Shown here: piece after piece, positions 40,921 to 49,138 of the stretch
Layout: the number at the start of each line of letters is the position of its first letter
Numbering within the stretch: the first letter of the stretch is position 1
Assembly (NCBI RefSeq): GCF_001513965.1
Contig: NZ_KQ948026.1
Span: 190,681-254,680 of the forward strand
Length of the DNA: 64,000 nucleotides
DNA from: Streptomyces cellostaticus
Lineage (GTDB): Bacteria > Actinomycetota > Actinomycetes > Streptomycetales > Streptomycetaceae
Reading direction: 5' to 3'
The notes under the pieces: generated by a model
Seen by the model: the letters and a program-made list of their open reading frames with translations, nothing else
The model's database searches: none
What the model was told of the DNA's origin: nothing
Made by a program: the position numbers and the translations under genes

Positions 40921-43900
40921 TCACATTCCCCGAAGCGTCTGCTCCAGGTTGTCCGCGTAGAGGCGAGCCCCCGCGATCTTGGGGTGGAAGGACTGCATGG
41001 ACGCATTCGGCATCTCCTCGTCCGCCTTCTCCCGCCCGTTCTCCACGATGGCGTTGATGGTCTCCGGATTGCCGCAGGCCGCCTTGCCGTCGAACCGGTC
41101 CCGCGGGTCGGAGAAGACCACCCACGATCCGGCGTCCGTGGTGGCACCCTTCATCTCGGTCGCGAGATTGTCGGCCAGCGAGCGCACCCAGTCGTTCTCG
41201 ACGGTCTCGTACGCACCGGGAAGGCAGCTGTGGTCCTTCTCAATCAGGCGCGGGTAGCCCATGAGGACGACCTTCGCCTTCGGGGCCAGGGTGTGAATCG
41301 CGTTGAGCGTCTTGACGATCTGCGGGCGCACGGCGTCGTGCAGCCACTTCGGCGCCCAGTCCTTCAGGTCACCGGTCGTGCCGCCCGTCTTGTCGCCGGT
41401 TGCGGGATCGATGTTGTCCAGCTCCGTGTACGGGCACGTGCTCAGCTGCGGGTCGGCCAGGTCGACGCACTTCTTCATGATGTCGCTGAAACGGGCGTCG
41501 TTGCCGCCGATGCTGAGCGTCACCAGGGTGGTGTTCTGGTCCAGGTACCCGGTGTCGAGCTGTGCCACCTCGCCGGACTGGCCGTCCTTGAGCATATCGA
41601 AGGTGCGCGCTCCGGAGCAGGCCACGAAGTGGTAGTCCATCTGCGGGTCAAGGCTGTCGGCCATGGCCCCGATGGAGCTGGAGTACCCCGGAAGCGTCGC
41701 CTGCCTCGACCAAGCCAGCTTGGAGCGGTGGCACTTGTCGATTTCGTTCTTGTTCTGCTTGTCGTTGTGGTCGGTCTCCTCGTACAGGTCCTTGCCGTTC
41801 TCCCCGGTCGCCCCTTCACCCGAGGAGTAGGAGTCGCCCATCGCGACGACGGAGTTGGCCGGCTTGCCCGAAAGGGGCTGGAAGGCGACCGCACCCCAGG
41901 CGACGTCCTCGTCCGCGGTTCCGACCTTGGTCGAGTTCGACAGTTCGACCTTCGGGGTGCCGGTGAAGTGGAACGCGCCCAGGCTGACCCATCCGCCCGC
42001 GCGCTGGAGCACGACCCGCTGGTGGTGGGTGCTGTCCGTGCCCAGCACGTTGTAGCTGGCCTGCCGGGTCTGGGCGCCGGTGTCGGGAAGGTGCACCAGA
42101 ACGCGCGCCCAGTTGAGGCTCTGGCCGAGGGTCCAGGTGCCGTTGATGGTCATGTAGCCGCTGTCGCCACCGTAGTGGTCGGCGTCGCGGGTGTGGGTCC
42201 ACCAGTAGTGGCCGCCGTAGCCACCGCCCACCGAGTGCAGGTCGGCCTTCGCTTCGTAACGGCCTTCCGTGCCGGGGTTGAACGAGAACTGGAAACTTCC
42301 TGCGGAGGAGACCGTCGCGCAGCCGCTCTGGTCACTCCAGGTCGGCGTTCCGTTCGGGACGGAGGCGACGACCTTGGAACCGGCCGGAGCGCCGGAGCAC
42401 ACCGGCGTACCGGACTGCAGGCGGTAGCCGCGTCCAGGTTCCGACACCAGCGACTGGTACTTGATGTTCTCGTTGCCGCAGGTGCTGGCGCAGTCGTCCT
42501 TCCAGGTCGCATTGGGCTGGTTCCACCAGTACTGCGCGTAGCACTCGGCGTCCGGGCACTTAGGCGGCGTGTTGGGGTCGCAGTTGTTCTTGGAGTTGCA
42601 GAACGTGTCGAGCGGCGGCGCGAGGTGCACCCGGTTGTATCGCGCGCTGCCTTCGTACATGTAGGGCTGGTCGTTGCCGTTCCAGTAGGCGGGGCGGAAG
42701 CCGGCGGAGGAGAAGCCGGACTCGCCGGGCCAGTCCTGCCGGCCGGTGGTGGCGTAGGAGAAGCCGGTGTCGATGGACCAGGCGGCCCAGCCCATCACCT
42801 TCAACTCGTACGGCCAGTCCTGCGGATGCGCGGCGTCCTTGGCGGCGTACGGGTCGATGTCGGTGTCCATGAACGGATGGCCCCAGCCCTTGGCGTAGAG
42901 GGGGTTGGCCGGGTTGTTGTACCAGCCCAGGCCCCAGTGCCCGGCATGCTTCGAGGCCTGCGACGGAGGGTTGAAGCCGAGGTTGTAGTTCCACACCGCG
43001 GTGAACCAGTTCTCCACCTTGGACGGGTCGTCGTTGTTGACGGTGATCTTCTGGCCGTCCTTGTGGACCTCGTTCCACTTGTCGGCGAGGATCTTCATGG
43101 ACGCGGCGATGTTCGACGCGTAGTCGATCGCGACCAGCTTCTGCAGGGCCGGGGACAGCTCGGTCTCCTTGTGCCCGCTGTCGTCCACCTTCTCGTGGCC
43201 GGCCAGGCGCATGCCGTCGGTGACCTGTCCGACGCCGTAGCCGCAGTCGGACTTGTCCCAGTTGATCTGCCAGTAGGCGGCCGGGTCACTGGGCTCGGCC
43301 TTGTGGCCGTAGTAGCCGTCGACCGCGGCCAGGGGGTTGCCCATCTGCCCCGGGATCGACCCGCCCTCGGCCTGCCACAGGTTGGACTCCTGCGCCATGA
43401 TGCCGAGCAGCACGTTCGCCGGGATACGGCTCTTGCCGTCACCGCCCGTGAGCGTCGGCTTCGGGAACAGGCCCTGCGGGTCGATGGTGCCCAGGCCGGC
43501 CTGGTCGCGGTAGCCGCCCTGCCGGATGTAGTTGGAGTGCAGGTTGCCCCGCACGGCCATGTCGACGGCCCATTCGACCTGGTTCGAGGTCGGCTGCAGC
43601 GCCTGTACCTTGACGTCGTTGCGGGATACGGCGCACCAGCGGTCGTCGTCGGTCGGGGAGCTCGCGGTCAGGCCCGCCTTCGAGGAGGTGCCCTTCGACC
43701 GGTGCGTCCCGGCGGCCTTGGGGAGGACCGGGGAGGGATTGTTCCCCGAGCCGTCGCCGGCCGCCTGCTGCACGCTCTGCGTCAGCTTGGTCCCGGTGGT
43801 GGTGACGATGCTGGTGACCGTCACGGGCTTGTCGCCGTCGTCGGCGGGCGTCGCCGTCTGCGAGGTGGGTTCCCCGGACTTCGTGAAGCCCTTGCCCGCG

Positions 43901-44970
43901 CCCTTGATGTGCGCCAGGCCGGCGTGCACACCAGGCGTGAGGACCGGCTCGATCGCGAGACGGCCGTGCGAGGACACATCGGTGCCGGCCGGGGCGTTGA
44001 GGCGGGTGACGCCGGTTCCCGCGGTGGCGGGGGAGCCCTTGGGGTGGCCGGTGAGGAAGACCCTGCCCGCCTCGCCCTGCATGAGGGCGAGGTCGCCGAG
44101 CTTGCCCGAGGCGAGGCTCTTCGGCTTGCCGCTGCCGGTGAACAGCTTGGCGTGCGCCACGGAGTCGCCCTTGCGGACGACGAAGGCGATCGTGCCGTCG
44201 GCGGCGGGCCGGATGTCGAACGGGGCACTGCCCGCGTCGGCGAGGTTCTTCACCTTGCCGGAGCGGTCGAGGTGGACCAGGCGGCTGCCGAGCGCGGCCA
44301 CCGTGCCGTCCTTCACCGGAACCGCGCTGGTGATCTCACCCTTCGCAGCGGCCGTGCCCGTGGTCCTGCCGTCCACGCCCACGGTGATGACGCGAGTCCG
44401 CGTCGCCGCGGGATCGTTCATGTCCCGGAAAGCGGTGAACGCGGCTTTGTGCGTCGTGGTGTTGCAGGACGGGTCGAAGTAGGCCAGCGACCCGTTGAAC
44501 GGCAGCTTCTTCACATGACCCGTCGTCAGATCGACGATGGCGGTGAACGCTCCGCCCTGCATCAGGTCGGGCTTGTTCGTGAAACTGCGCGGCGCGTAGA
44601 CGACGGCCGCGTGATCGTGGTCCATCAGGCACTGGTTGCCGATCCACGAATCCGCCGGCATGCCCGGCTCCGACAGAACGGCGGCGGTCTTCCACGCGTA
44701 CGCCTTGCCGCTGTCGGCGACGAGGATGCGCAGACCGTCCGCATCGGCAGCGGCGGTCACCGCACGGTCGGGACTGGTCTTCCAGCCCTTGCCGAGCTTC
44801 TTGGCCGGATCCTTCACCTGGCCGGCAGGCGCCGGCGTTGTGGTGGGGTTGGTGGAGGGGTGAGGGTTCGGTGTGGCGACGGCGGGCGCGGCCTGGAGCA
44901 GACCGCCGGTCAGGGCGGCGCAGGCCACTACGGCCACAAGCGGCGCGCGAGTTCGTCTCTTGAGTCTCAA
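40921..44970 (-). CDS. Giant secreted protein: transglycosylase-like, carbohydrate-binding-like and SGNH hydrolase domains
   Basis: A 1349-residue exported protein starting with TTG at 44970 (GGAAAG 5 nt upstream) and a signal peptide (RRTRAPLVAVVACAALTGG...). Residues about 45-430 form a repetitive beta region. Residues about 500-660 resemble an SLT/lysozyme-like domain with a likely catalytic Glu near 526 (LLGIMAQESNLW). Around 910-1030 is a golvesin-C-like beta domain (VGGGYGGHYWWTHTRD). The C-terminal SGNH/GDSL hydrolase has GDSYSSGEGA near 1045, GGNDARFSD near 1155 and the catalytic Asp/His pair near the end (NASMQSFHPK). It probably remodels cell-wall glycans and removes acyl or acetyl groups. 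Confidence 0.88.
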   Translation of the reverse strand: MRLKRRTRAPLVAVVACAALTGGLLQAAPAVATPNPHPSTNPTTTPAPAGQVKDPAKKLGKGWKTSPDRAVTAAADADGLRILVADSGKAYAWKTAAVLSEPGMPADSWIGNQCLMDHDHAAVVYAPRSFTNKPDLMQGGAFTAIVDLTTGHVKKLPFNGSLAYFDPSCNTTTHKAAFTAFRDMNDPAATRTRVITVGVDGRTTGTAAAKGEITSAVPVKDGTVAALGSRLVHLDRSGKVKNLADAGSAPFDIRPAADGTIAFVVRKGDSVAHAKLFTGSGKPKSLASGKLGDLALMQGEAGRVFLTGHPKGSPATAGTGVTRLNAPAGTDVSSHGRLAIEPVLTPGVHAGLAHIKGAGKGFTKSGEPTSQTATPADDGDKPVTVTSIVTTTGTKLTQSVQQAAGDGSGNNPSPVLPKAAGTHRSKGTSSKAGLTASSPTDDDRWCAVSRNDVKVQALQPTSNQVEWAVDMAVRGNLHSNYIRQGGYRDQAGLGTIDPQGLFPKPTLTGGDGKSRIPANVLLGIMAQESNLWQAEGGSIPGQMGNPLAAVDGYYGHKAEPSDPAAYWQINWDKSDCGYGVGQVTDGMRLAGHEKVDDSGHKETELSPALQKLVAIDYASNIAASMKILADKWNEVHKDGQKITVNNDDPSKVENWFTAVWNYNLGFNPPSQASKHAGHWGLGWYNNPANPLYAKGWGHPFMDTDIDPYAAKDAAHPQDWPYELKVMGWAAWSIDTGFSYATTGRQDWPGESGFSSAGFRPAYWNGNDQPYMYEGSARYNRVHLAPPLDTFCNSKNNCDPNTPPKCPDAECYAQYWWNQPNATWKDDCASTCGNENIKYQSLVSEPGRGYRLQSGTPVCSGAPAGSKVVASVPNGTPTWSDQSGCATVSSAGSFQFSFNPGTEGRYEAKADLHSVGGGYGGHYWWTHTRDADHYGGDSGYMTINGTWTLGQSLNWARVLVHLPDTGAQTRQASYNVLGTDSTHHQRVVLQRAGGWVSLGAFHFTGTPKVELSNSTKVGTADEDVAWGAVAFQPLSGKPANSVVAMGDSYSSGEGATGENGKDLYEETDHNDKQNKNEIDKCHRSKLAWSRQATLPGYSSSIGAMADSLDPQMDYHFVACSGARTFDMLKDGQSGEVAQLDTGYLDQNTTLVTLSIGGNDARFSDIMKKCVDLADPQLSTCPYTELDNIDPATGDKTGGTTGDLKDWAPKWLHDAVRPQIVKTLNAIHTLAPKAKVVLMGYPRLIEKDHSCLPGAYETVENDWVRSLADNLATEMKGATTDAGSWVVFSDPRDRFDGKAACGNPETINAIVENGREKADEEMPNASMQSFHPKIAGARLYADNLEQTLRGM

Positions 44971-45097
44971 GGAAGCTTTCCCCGTATTCCGTTGAGTGTG
45001 TGGGCACGCAGAACTGGAGTGTGCGGGCGCGCAGAAGCGGCAGAACTCCACGCCGTGCGATGGCGTGGAGTCCTGCTTACGGCTCTTTCGGCGCTGC

Positions 45098-45637
45098 CTA
45101 GTTGCAGTTCGTCGAGTCCGTCTTCCGGTCGATGATGTAAACGCTGTCGCTCGTGGAGTTCTTCATCAGCGCGGCGACCGTGCCGCAACCGCCGCGGGCG
45201 CGGTAGACGGGCCCTGCGTACTGGCTGAAGACGCCCGAGTCACTCGCGCAGCCGTCCGCGGTGTAGTTCGAGCAGAGCGTGATCTTCATCCACTTCGCGC
45301 TTCCCAGATTGTTGTCCAGGATGGCGCACGTGGGTGCGTCATTGCTCGCGGGGTTGTCTCCCTTGACGTACACGAAGAGAGTGCCGAAGCGCCTTGAGTC
45401 GGGCAGCTGCTCCGCCTTGTAGAGCTTGTATCCCGTGCCGCAGACGGTCGCGGCGCGGGCGACGGAACGGGGCTGGGCCGCCGCGATCGCCTTCGTGTTC
45501 TTGTCGGCCTTGGCCGAAACGCTGAGTACCGGCTGGTCGGCTGCGGCGACCTGCGGAGCGGTCAGGCCGAGTATGCCCACGGTGGCCGCGGCTGCGGCAA
45601 CTGCGGTCCTCGCGGAAAAGTGGCTTCGCACGGACAT
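45098..45637 (-). CDS. Small secreted Cys-rich protein
   Basis: The 179-residue product has a signal peptide (about 1-34, ending QVAAADQ) and a mature domain with six Cys (TVCGTG, PTCAIL, LCSNY, DGCAS, GGCGTV, TNCN) that probably form three disulfides. No catalytic motif is seen. CAGGGGGAT precedes the ATG at 45637. It lies 127 bp upstream of the giant hydrolase gene on the same strand, so they may be functionally linked, but the fold is not recognised. Confidence 0.8.
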   Translation of the reverse strand: MSVRSHFSARTAVAAAAATVGILGLTAPQVAAADQPVLSVSAKADKNTKAIAAAQPRSVARAATVCGTGYKLYKAEQLPDSRRFGTLFVYVKGDNPASNDAPTCAILDNNLGSAKWMKITLCSNYTADGCASDSGVFSQYAGPVYRARGGCGTVAALMKNSTSDSVYIIDRKTDSTNCN

Positions 45638-45972
45638 GAGATCCCCCTGAGGAAGCATTCAACCCGCCTCCCCCGGAAGCCTTGGTCAAGTGGCAGGGGT
45701 GGCTGGATGTGAACGGTAATCAGCGGGAGCCAACCAGATCCTCTCTCCCGCTGTCCACGAGGGTTTCTGCGTGCAAATGGAGCCTGTCGTTCCGCTGTGA
45801 CTCCTTGTGCGCGGATCTTCCTCCAACGCCTGGAAGAACCGGGCAATCGTTCGACCGGCTGGTCACTCCTGGTCCCGATCCGGGGCGAGTCGAGTGGTGG
45901 AGGTCACGCGACAAGGCAACGGCCCCTGCCCACCGGGTGGGTGGGCAGGGGCCGTTGCCTTGTTGCGGCGGG
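45638..45972. other. Intergenic region between the Cys-rich protein and ahpD
   Basis: This 335-bp gap holds the promoter of the Cys-rich protein (reading left) and, at 45912-45962, the strong terminator of the ahpCD operon. No further gene is convincing. Confidence 0.6.
45912..45962. terminator. Very strong perfect stem-loop after ahpD
   Basis: A 23-bp perfect inverted repeat (45912-45934 with 45940-45962) with a 5-nt GGGTG loop follows the ahpD stop at 10 bp. It should end ahpCD transcription efficiently and shield the neighbouring gene. Its length is exceptional for this window. Confidence 0.92.
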
Positions 45973-46515
45973 TTACTCGGCCGGCTGGGCCAGCACCGCC
46001 TCCGCGTCGAGGGTGACGCCGACCGCCTGGACCACAGAGGCGATCTTGAAGGCCTCCTGGATCACCTCACGGTCGACCCCGGCCTTGCGCAGCACCTGCT
46101 CGTGCGAGTCCAGGCACAGCCCGCAGCCGTTGATCGCGGAGACCGCGAACGACCACAGCTCGAAGTCGACCTTCTCCACACCCGGGTTGCCGATGACGTT
46201 CATCCGCAGACCCGCGCGCAGGGTGCCGTACTCGTGGTCGGACAGCAGGTGCCGGGTGCGGTAGAAGACGTTGTTCATCGCCATGACGGCGGCCGCGGCC
46301 TTGGCCGCGGTGTACGCCTCGGGCGTGAGGTTCGCCTTCGCCTCCGGCTCCAGCTCGCGCAGCACGATCGGGGAGCGGGAGGCGATGGCGGTCGCCAGCA
46401 CCGTGCCCCACAGCTGCTGCGCCGGCAGGTCGGAGTTGCCGATGACCGAGCCCAGGTTGAGCTTCAGGTCCTTGGCGTAGTCCGGTACGCGGGACTTCAG
46501 CGAGTCGAGCGACAT
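45973..46515 (-). CDS. ahpD: Alkyl hydroperoxide reductase AhpD
   Basis: The 180-residue carboxymuconolactone-decarboxylase-fold protein has the redox CxxC at C131-G-L-C134 followed by the conserved His138 (NGCGLCLDSHEQVL). AhpD is the thioredoxin-like reductant that regenerates AhpC in actinobacteria. It begins 3 bp downstream of the ahpC stop and is in the same operon, under OxyR control. Confidence 0.97.
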   Translation of the reverse strand: MSLDSLKSRVPDYAKDLKLNLGSVIGNSDLPAQQLWGTVLATAIASRSPIVLRELEPEAKANLTPEAYTAAKAAAAVMAMNNVFYRTRHLLSDHEYGTLRAGLRMNVIGNPGVEKVDFELWSFAVSAINGCGLCLDSHEQVLRKAGVDREVIQEAFKIASVVQAVGVTLDAEAVLAQPAE

Positions 46516-46518
46516 GGG

Positions 46519-47073
46519 TCACTCACCGGCCAGCAGCGCGACCGGGTCCAGCGTCTCGTCGCCCTTGCTCCAGTTGCACGGGCACAGCTCGTCCGTCTGC
46601 AGGGCGTCCAGGACCCGCAGGACCTCCTTGGGGTTACGGCCGACGGAGCCGGCGGTCACCATGGAGAACTGGATCTCGTTGTTCTGGTCGACGATGAAGA
46701 CGGCGCGCTTGGCGAAGCCGTCCTCGCCCTCGATGCCGAGGTCGCGCATCAGCTCGTGCTTGGAGTCGGCCAGCATCGGGAACGGCAGGTCGCGCAGGTC
46801 GTCGTGGTCCTTGCGCCAGGCGTGGTGGACGAACTCGGAGTCACCGGAGAAGCCGAGGATCTGCGCGTCGCGGTCGGCGAACTCCTCGTTCAGCTTGCCG
46901 AACGCGGCGATCTCGGTCGGGCACACGAAGGTGAAGTCCTTGGGCCAGGCGAAGACGATCTTCCACTTGCCCTCGTAGGTCTTGTGGTTGATCGTCTCGA
47001 ACTCCTTGCCCTTCTCCAGCGAGACGCAGGCGGTCAGTTCGAACTCGGGGAACTTGTCACCGACAGTGAGCAC
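46519..47073 (-). CDS. ahpC: Alkyl hydroperoxide reductase AhpC (peroxiredoxin)
   Basis: The 184-residue typical 2-Cys peroxiredoxin has the peroxidatic Cys51 in DFTFVCPTE and the resolving Cys region near the C-terminus (DELCPCNWSKG). It reduces hydrogen peroxide and organic hydroperoxides. GTG at 47073 is preferred since AAGGAGA lies about 6 nt upstream and MxxVGDKFPEF is the usual family start; an upstream ATG would add an atypical extension. Divergent from oxyR. Confidence 0.97.
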   Translation of the reverse strand: MLTVGDKFPEFELTACVSLEKGKEFETINHKTYEGKWKIVFAWPKDFTFVCPTEIAAFGKLNEEFADRDAQILGFSGDSEFVHHAWRKDHDDLRDLPFPMLADSKHELMRDLGIEGEDGFAKRAVFIVDQNNEIQFSMVTAGSVGRNPKEVLRVLDALQTDELCPCNWSKGDETLDPVALLAGE

Positions 47074-47207
47074 ACGCTCTCCTTGCAGCGAGGAATCGCC
47101 CCTTTTGAGGGCTTTTCCCTTTGGGTTGGACGCCGTCGATGTTGGCACAGGGTGCATTGATTAGGGAAATAGCTATACTCGGTCATGTTGATCGGAGGGG
47201 TCTATCA
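47074..47207. promoter_or_regulatory. Divergent ahpC/oxyR promoter region
   Basis: The 134-bp region separates the divergent GTG starts. It contains the AT-rich stretch ATTGATTAGGGAAATAGCTA at 47156-47175 and a TATACT hexamer at 47174-47179 serving as -10 towards oxyR. The palindromic ATAGCTAT at 47169-47176 resembles part of an OxyR recognition site. OxyR would bind here to activate ahpCD and control itself. Confidence 0.75.
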
Positions 47208-48161
47208 GTGACCATCAGTAACGGCAGGCGGAGGCAGCCGAGCCTCGCACAGCTGCGTGCCTTCGCCGCCGTCGCCGAGTATCTGCACTTCAGGGACGCG
47301 GCGGCCGCCATCGGGATGAGCCAGCCCGCCCTGTCCGGTGCGGTCTCGGCGCTGGAGGAGATCCTGGGCGTGACCCTCCTCGAGCGTACGACCCGCAAGG
47401 TACTGCTCTCGCCCGCCGGCGAGCGTCTGGCCGTACGGGCGAAGGCGGTGCTGGCGGAGGTCGGGGCGCTGATGGAGGAGGCCGAGGCGGTCCGGGCGCC
47501 GTTCACCGGGGCGCTGCGGCTCGGGGTCATCCCGACCGTCGCGCCGTACCTGCTGCCCACCGTGCTGCGGCTGGTGCACGAGCGGTACCCGCACCTCGAC
47601 CTCCAGGTGCACGAGGAGCAGACCGCCAACCTCATCGACGGCCTGAACTCCGGCCGGCTGGACCTGCTCCTGCTCGCCGTCCCGCTCGGTGTGCCCGGAG
47701 TCGTGGAACTCCCCCTCTTCGACGAGGACTTCGTGCTCGTCACCCCGCTGGACCACTGGCTCGGCGGCCGCGAGGGCATCGCGCGCGAGGCCCTGAAGGA
47801 ACTGAACCTGCTGCTCCTGGACGAGGGGCACTGCCTGCGCGACCAGGCCCTGGACATCTGCCGGGAGGCCGGCCGCGAGGACGCCCCGGTCACCACCACG
47901 GCCGCCGGACTCTCCACCCTGGTCCAGCTCGTGGCGGGCGGCCTCGGCTGCACCCTGCTTCCGCGCACCGCCCTCAAGCTCGAGACGACCCGCAGCAGCC
48001 AGCTCCTCACCGGCTCCTTCGCCGAGCCCGCCCCGAGCCGCCGCGTCGCCCTCGCCATGCGCACGGGCGCGGCCCGGGCCGCCGAGTACGAGGAACTGGC
48101 GACGGCCCTGCGACAGGCGCTACGACCGCTGCCCGTACGGGTGTTGAACGGCGAGGCTTAG
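47208..48161 (+). CDS. oxyR: OxyR, LysR-type hydrogen-peroxide regulator
   Basis: The 317-residue LysR protein has an N-terminal winged HTH (about 12-70: LAQLRAFAAVAEYLHFRDAA, SQPALSGAVSALEEILGV) and a periplasmic-binding-protein-like regulatory domain with Cys209 and Cys218 (LDEGHCLRDQALDICRE). These are at the 9-residue spacing of the redox-active pair in characterised Streptomyces OxyR. GTG at 47208 follows CGGAGGGG. It activates the divergent ahpCD. Confidence 0.97.
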   Translation: MTISNGRRRQPSLAQLRAFAAVAEYLHFRDAAAAIGMSQPALSGAVSALEEILGVTLLERTTRKVLLSPAGERLAVRAKAVLAEVGALMEEAEAVRAPFTGALRLGVIPTVAPYLLPTVLRLVHERYPHLDLQVHEEQTANLIDGLNSGRLDLLLLAVPLGVPGVVELPLFDEDFVLVTPLDHWLGGREGIAREALKELNLLLLDEGHCLRDQALDICREAGREDAPVTTTAAGLSTLVQLVAGGLGCTLLPRTALKLETTRSSQLLTGSFAEPAPSRRVALAMRTGAARAAEYEELATALRQALRPLPVRVLNGEA

Positions 48162-48284
48162 CCACACGACCCCGAGGTCCCCGGCGTCTGAGCCGCACCC
48201 GACACCGAGGGCCCGCTACCGGGCCACGGACGGTCCCGGTCGGGCCACAGCCGACGGGCGGGAGGGCACTGCACCGGGCCCGTG

Positions 48285-49080
48285 TGTGCTGCTGCGCCGC
48301 GTCTTTGGGGTGGGGGTCCTGTCGCGCCGCGCCTATAGGTCGGAGGTCTTGTGCCGGCCAGAGCGCTGCCGCGCCGTGCCTTTGGGTTGGGGGCCCGTTC
48401 CGGGCCTGGGTGTCGCCGCGCCGCGCCTTTGGGTTAGGGGGCCCGTCCCGTTCCAGACCAGGGTCCTGCCCGCGCCGCAGCTTTGGGTTGGGGGTCTCGT
48501 GCCGGGCCCGGGCGCCCCCGCGCCGTGCCTATAAGGTCCCGCACCGGGCCCGGGTGTTGACGTGCCGTGCCTTTGGGGCGGGGGCCTGTGCCGGTCGGGG
48601 TGCTGCTGCGCCGCGCCCTTGGGTTGGGGGTTCTGTGCCGGGCCCGGGTCTTGCTACGCCGTGCCTTTGGGTTGGGGGTTTTGTGCCGGGCCTGGGTGTC
48701 GCTGCGCCGCGCCTTTGGGTTAGGGGGCCCGTCCCGTTCCGGACCAGGGTCCTGCCCGCGCCGCAGCTTTGGGTTGGGGGTCTCGTGCCGGGCCCGGGCG
48801 CCCCCGCGCCGTGCCTATAAGGCCCCGCGCCGGGCCCGGGTGTTGACGTGCCGTGCCTTTGGGGCGGGGGCCTGTGCCGGTCGGGGTGCTGCTGCGCCGC
48901 GCCTTTGGATTGAGGGTCCTGTGCCGGGCCCGGGTCCTGCTACGCCGTGCCTTTGGGATGAGGGTTTTGTGCCGGGCCGGGGTGCTGCCGCTCCGCGCCT
49001 TTGGGCTGGGGGTCTCGTGCCGGGCCCGGATGCCCCCGCGCCGCGCCTGGAAGAACCCGCGCCGGGCTGAGCTCCCCGCG
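48285..49080. repeat. GC-rich minisatellite with ~47-bp units and a 286-bp higher-order repeat
   Basis: About 17 imperfect units of 39-55 bp, each beginning near GCCTTTGGG or GCCTATAAG and ending GCGCCGC/GTGCCGT, run almost without interruption. Units from about 48425 recur from 48711 with very few changes over ~210 bp, giving a 286-bp (six-unit) superperiod. All six frames contain shifting, repetitive Arg/Pro/Gly/Ala frames because unit lengths are not multiples of three, so it is probably noncoding. The short sequence 48162-48284 before it is also empty of genes. Confidence 0.93.
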
Positions 49081-49138
49081 CACGCCCCCGCAAGCCGAGG
49101 GCCCCCGCGTCAGGAAGGGGCCCTCGGTCTGCGTAGTT

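Noticed and set aside
40825..45135. A 1436-codon plus-strand frame opposite the giant hydrolase gene
   Set aside because: Artefact of third-position GC; the minus strand has a signal peptide and SGNH motifs, the plus strand has none.
48285..49080. CRISPR array or repetitive protein gene
   Set aside because: Units are contiguous with no unique spacers and vary in length (39-55 bp), breaking every reading frame.
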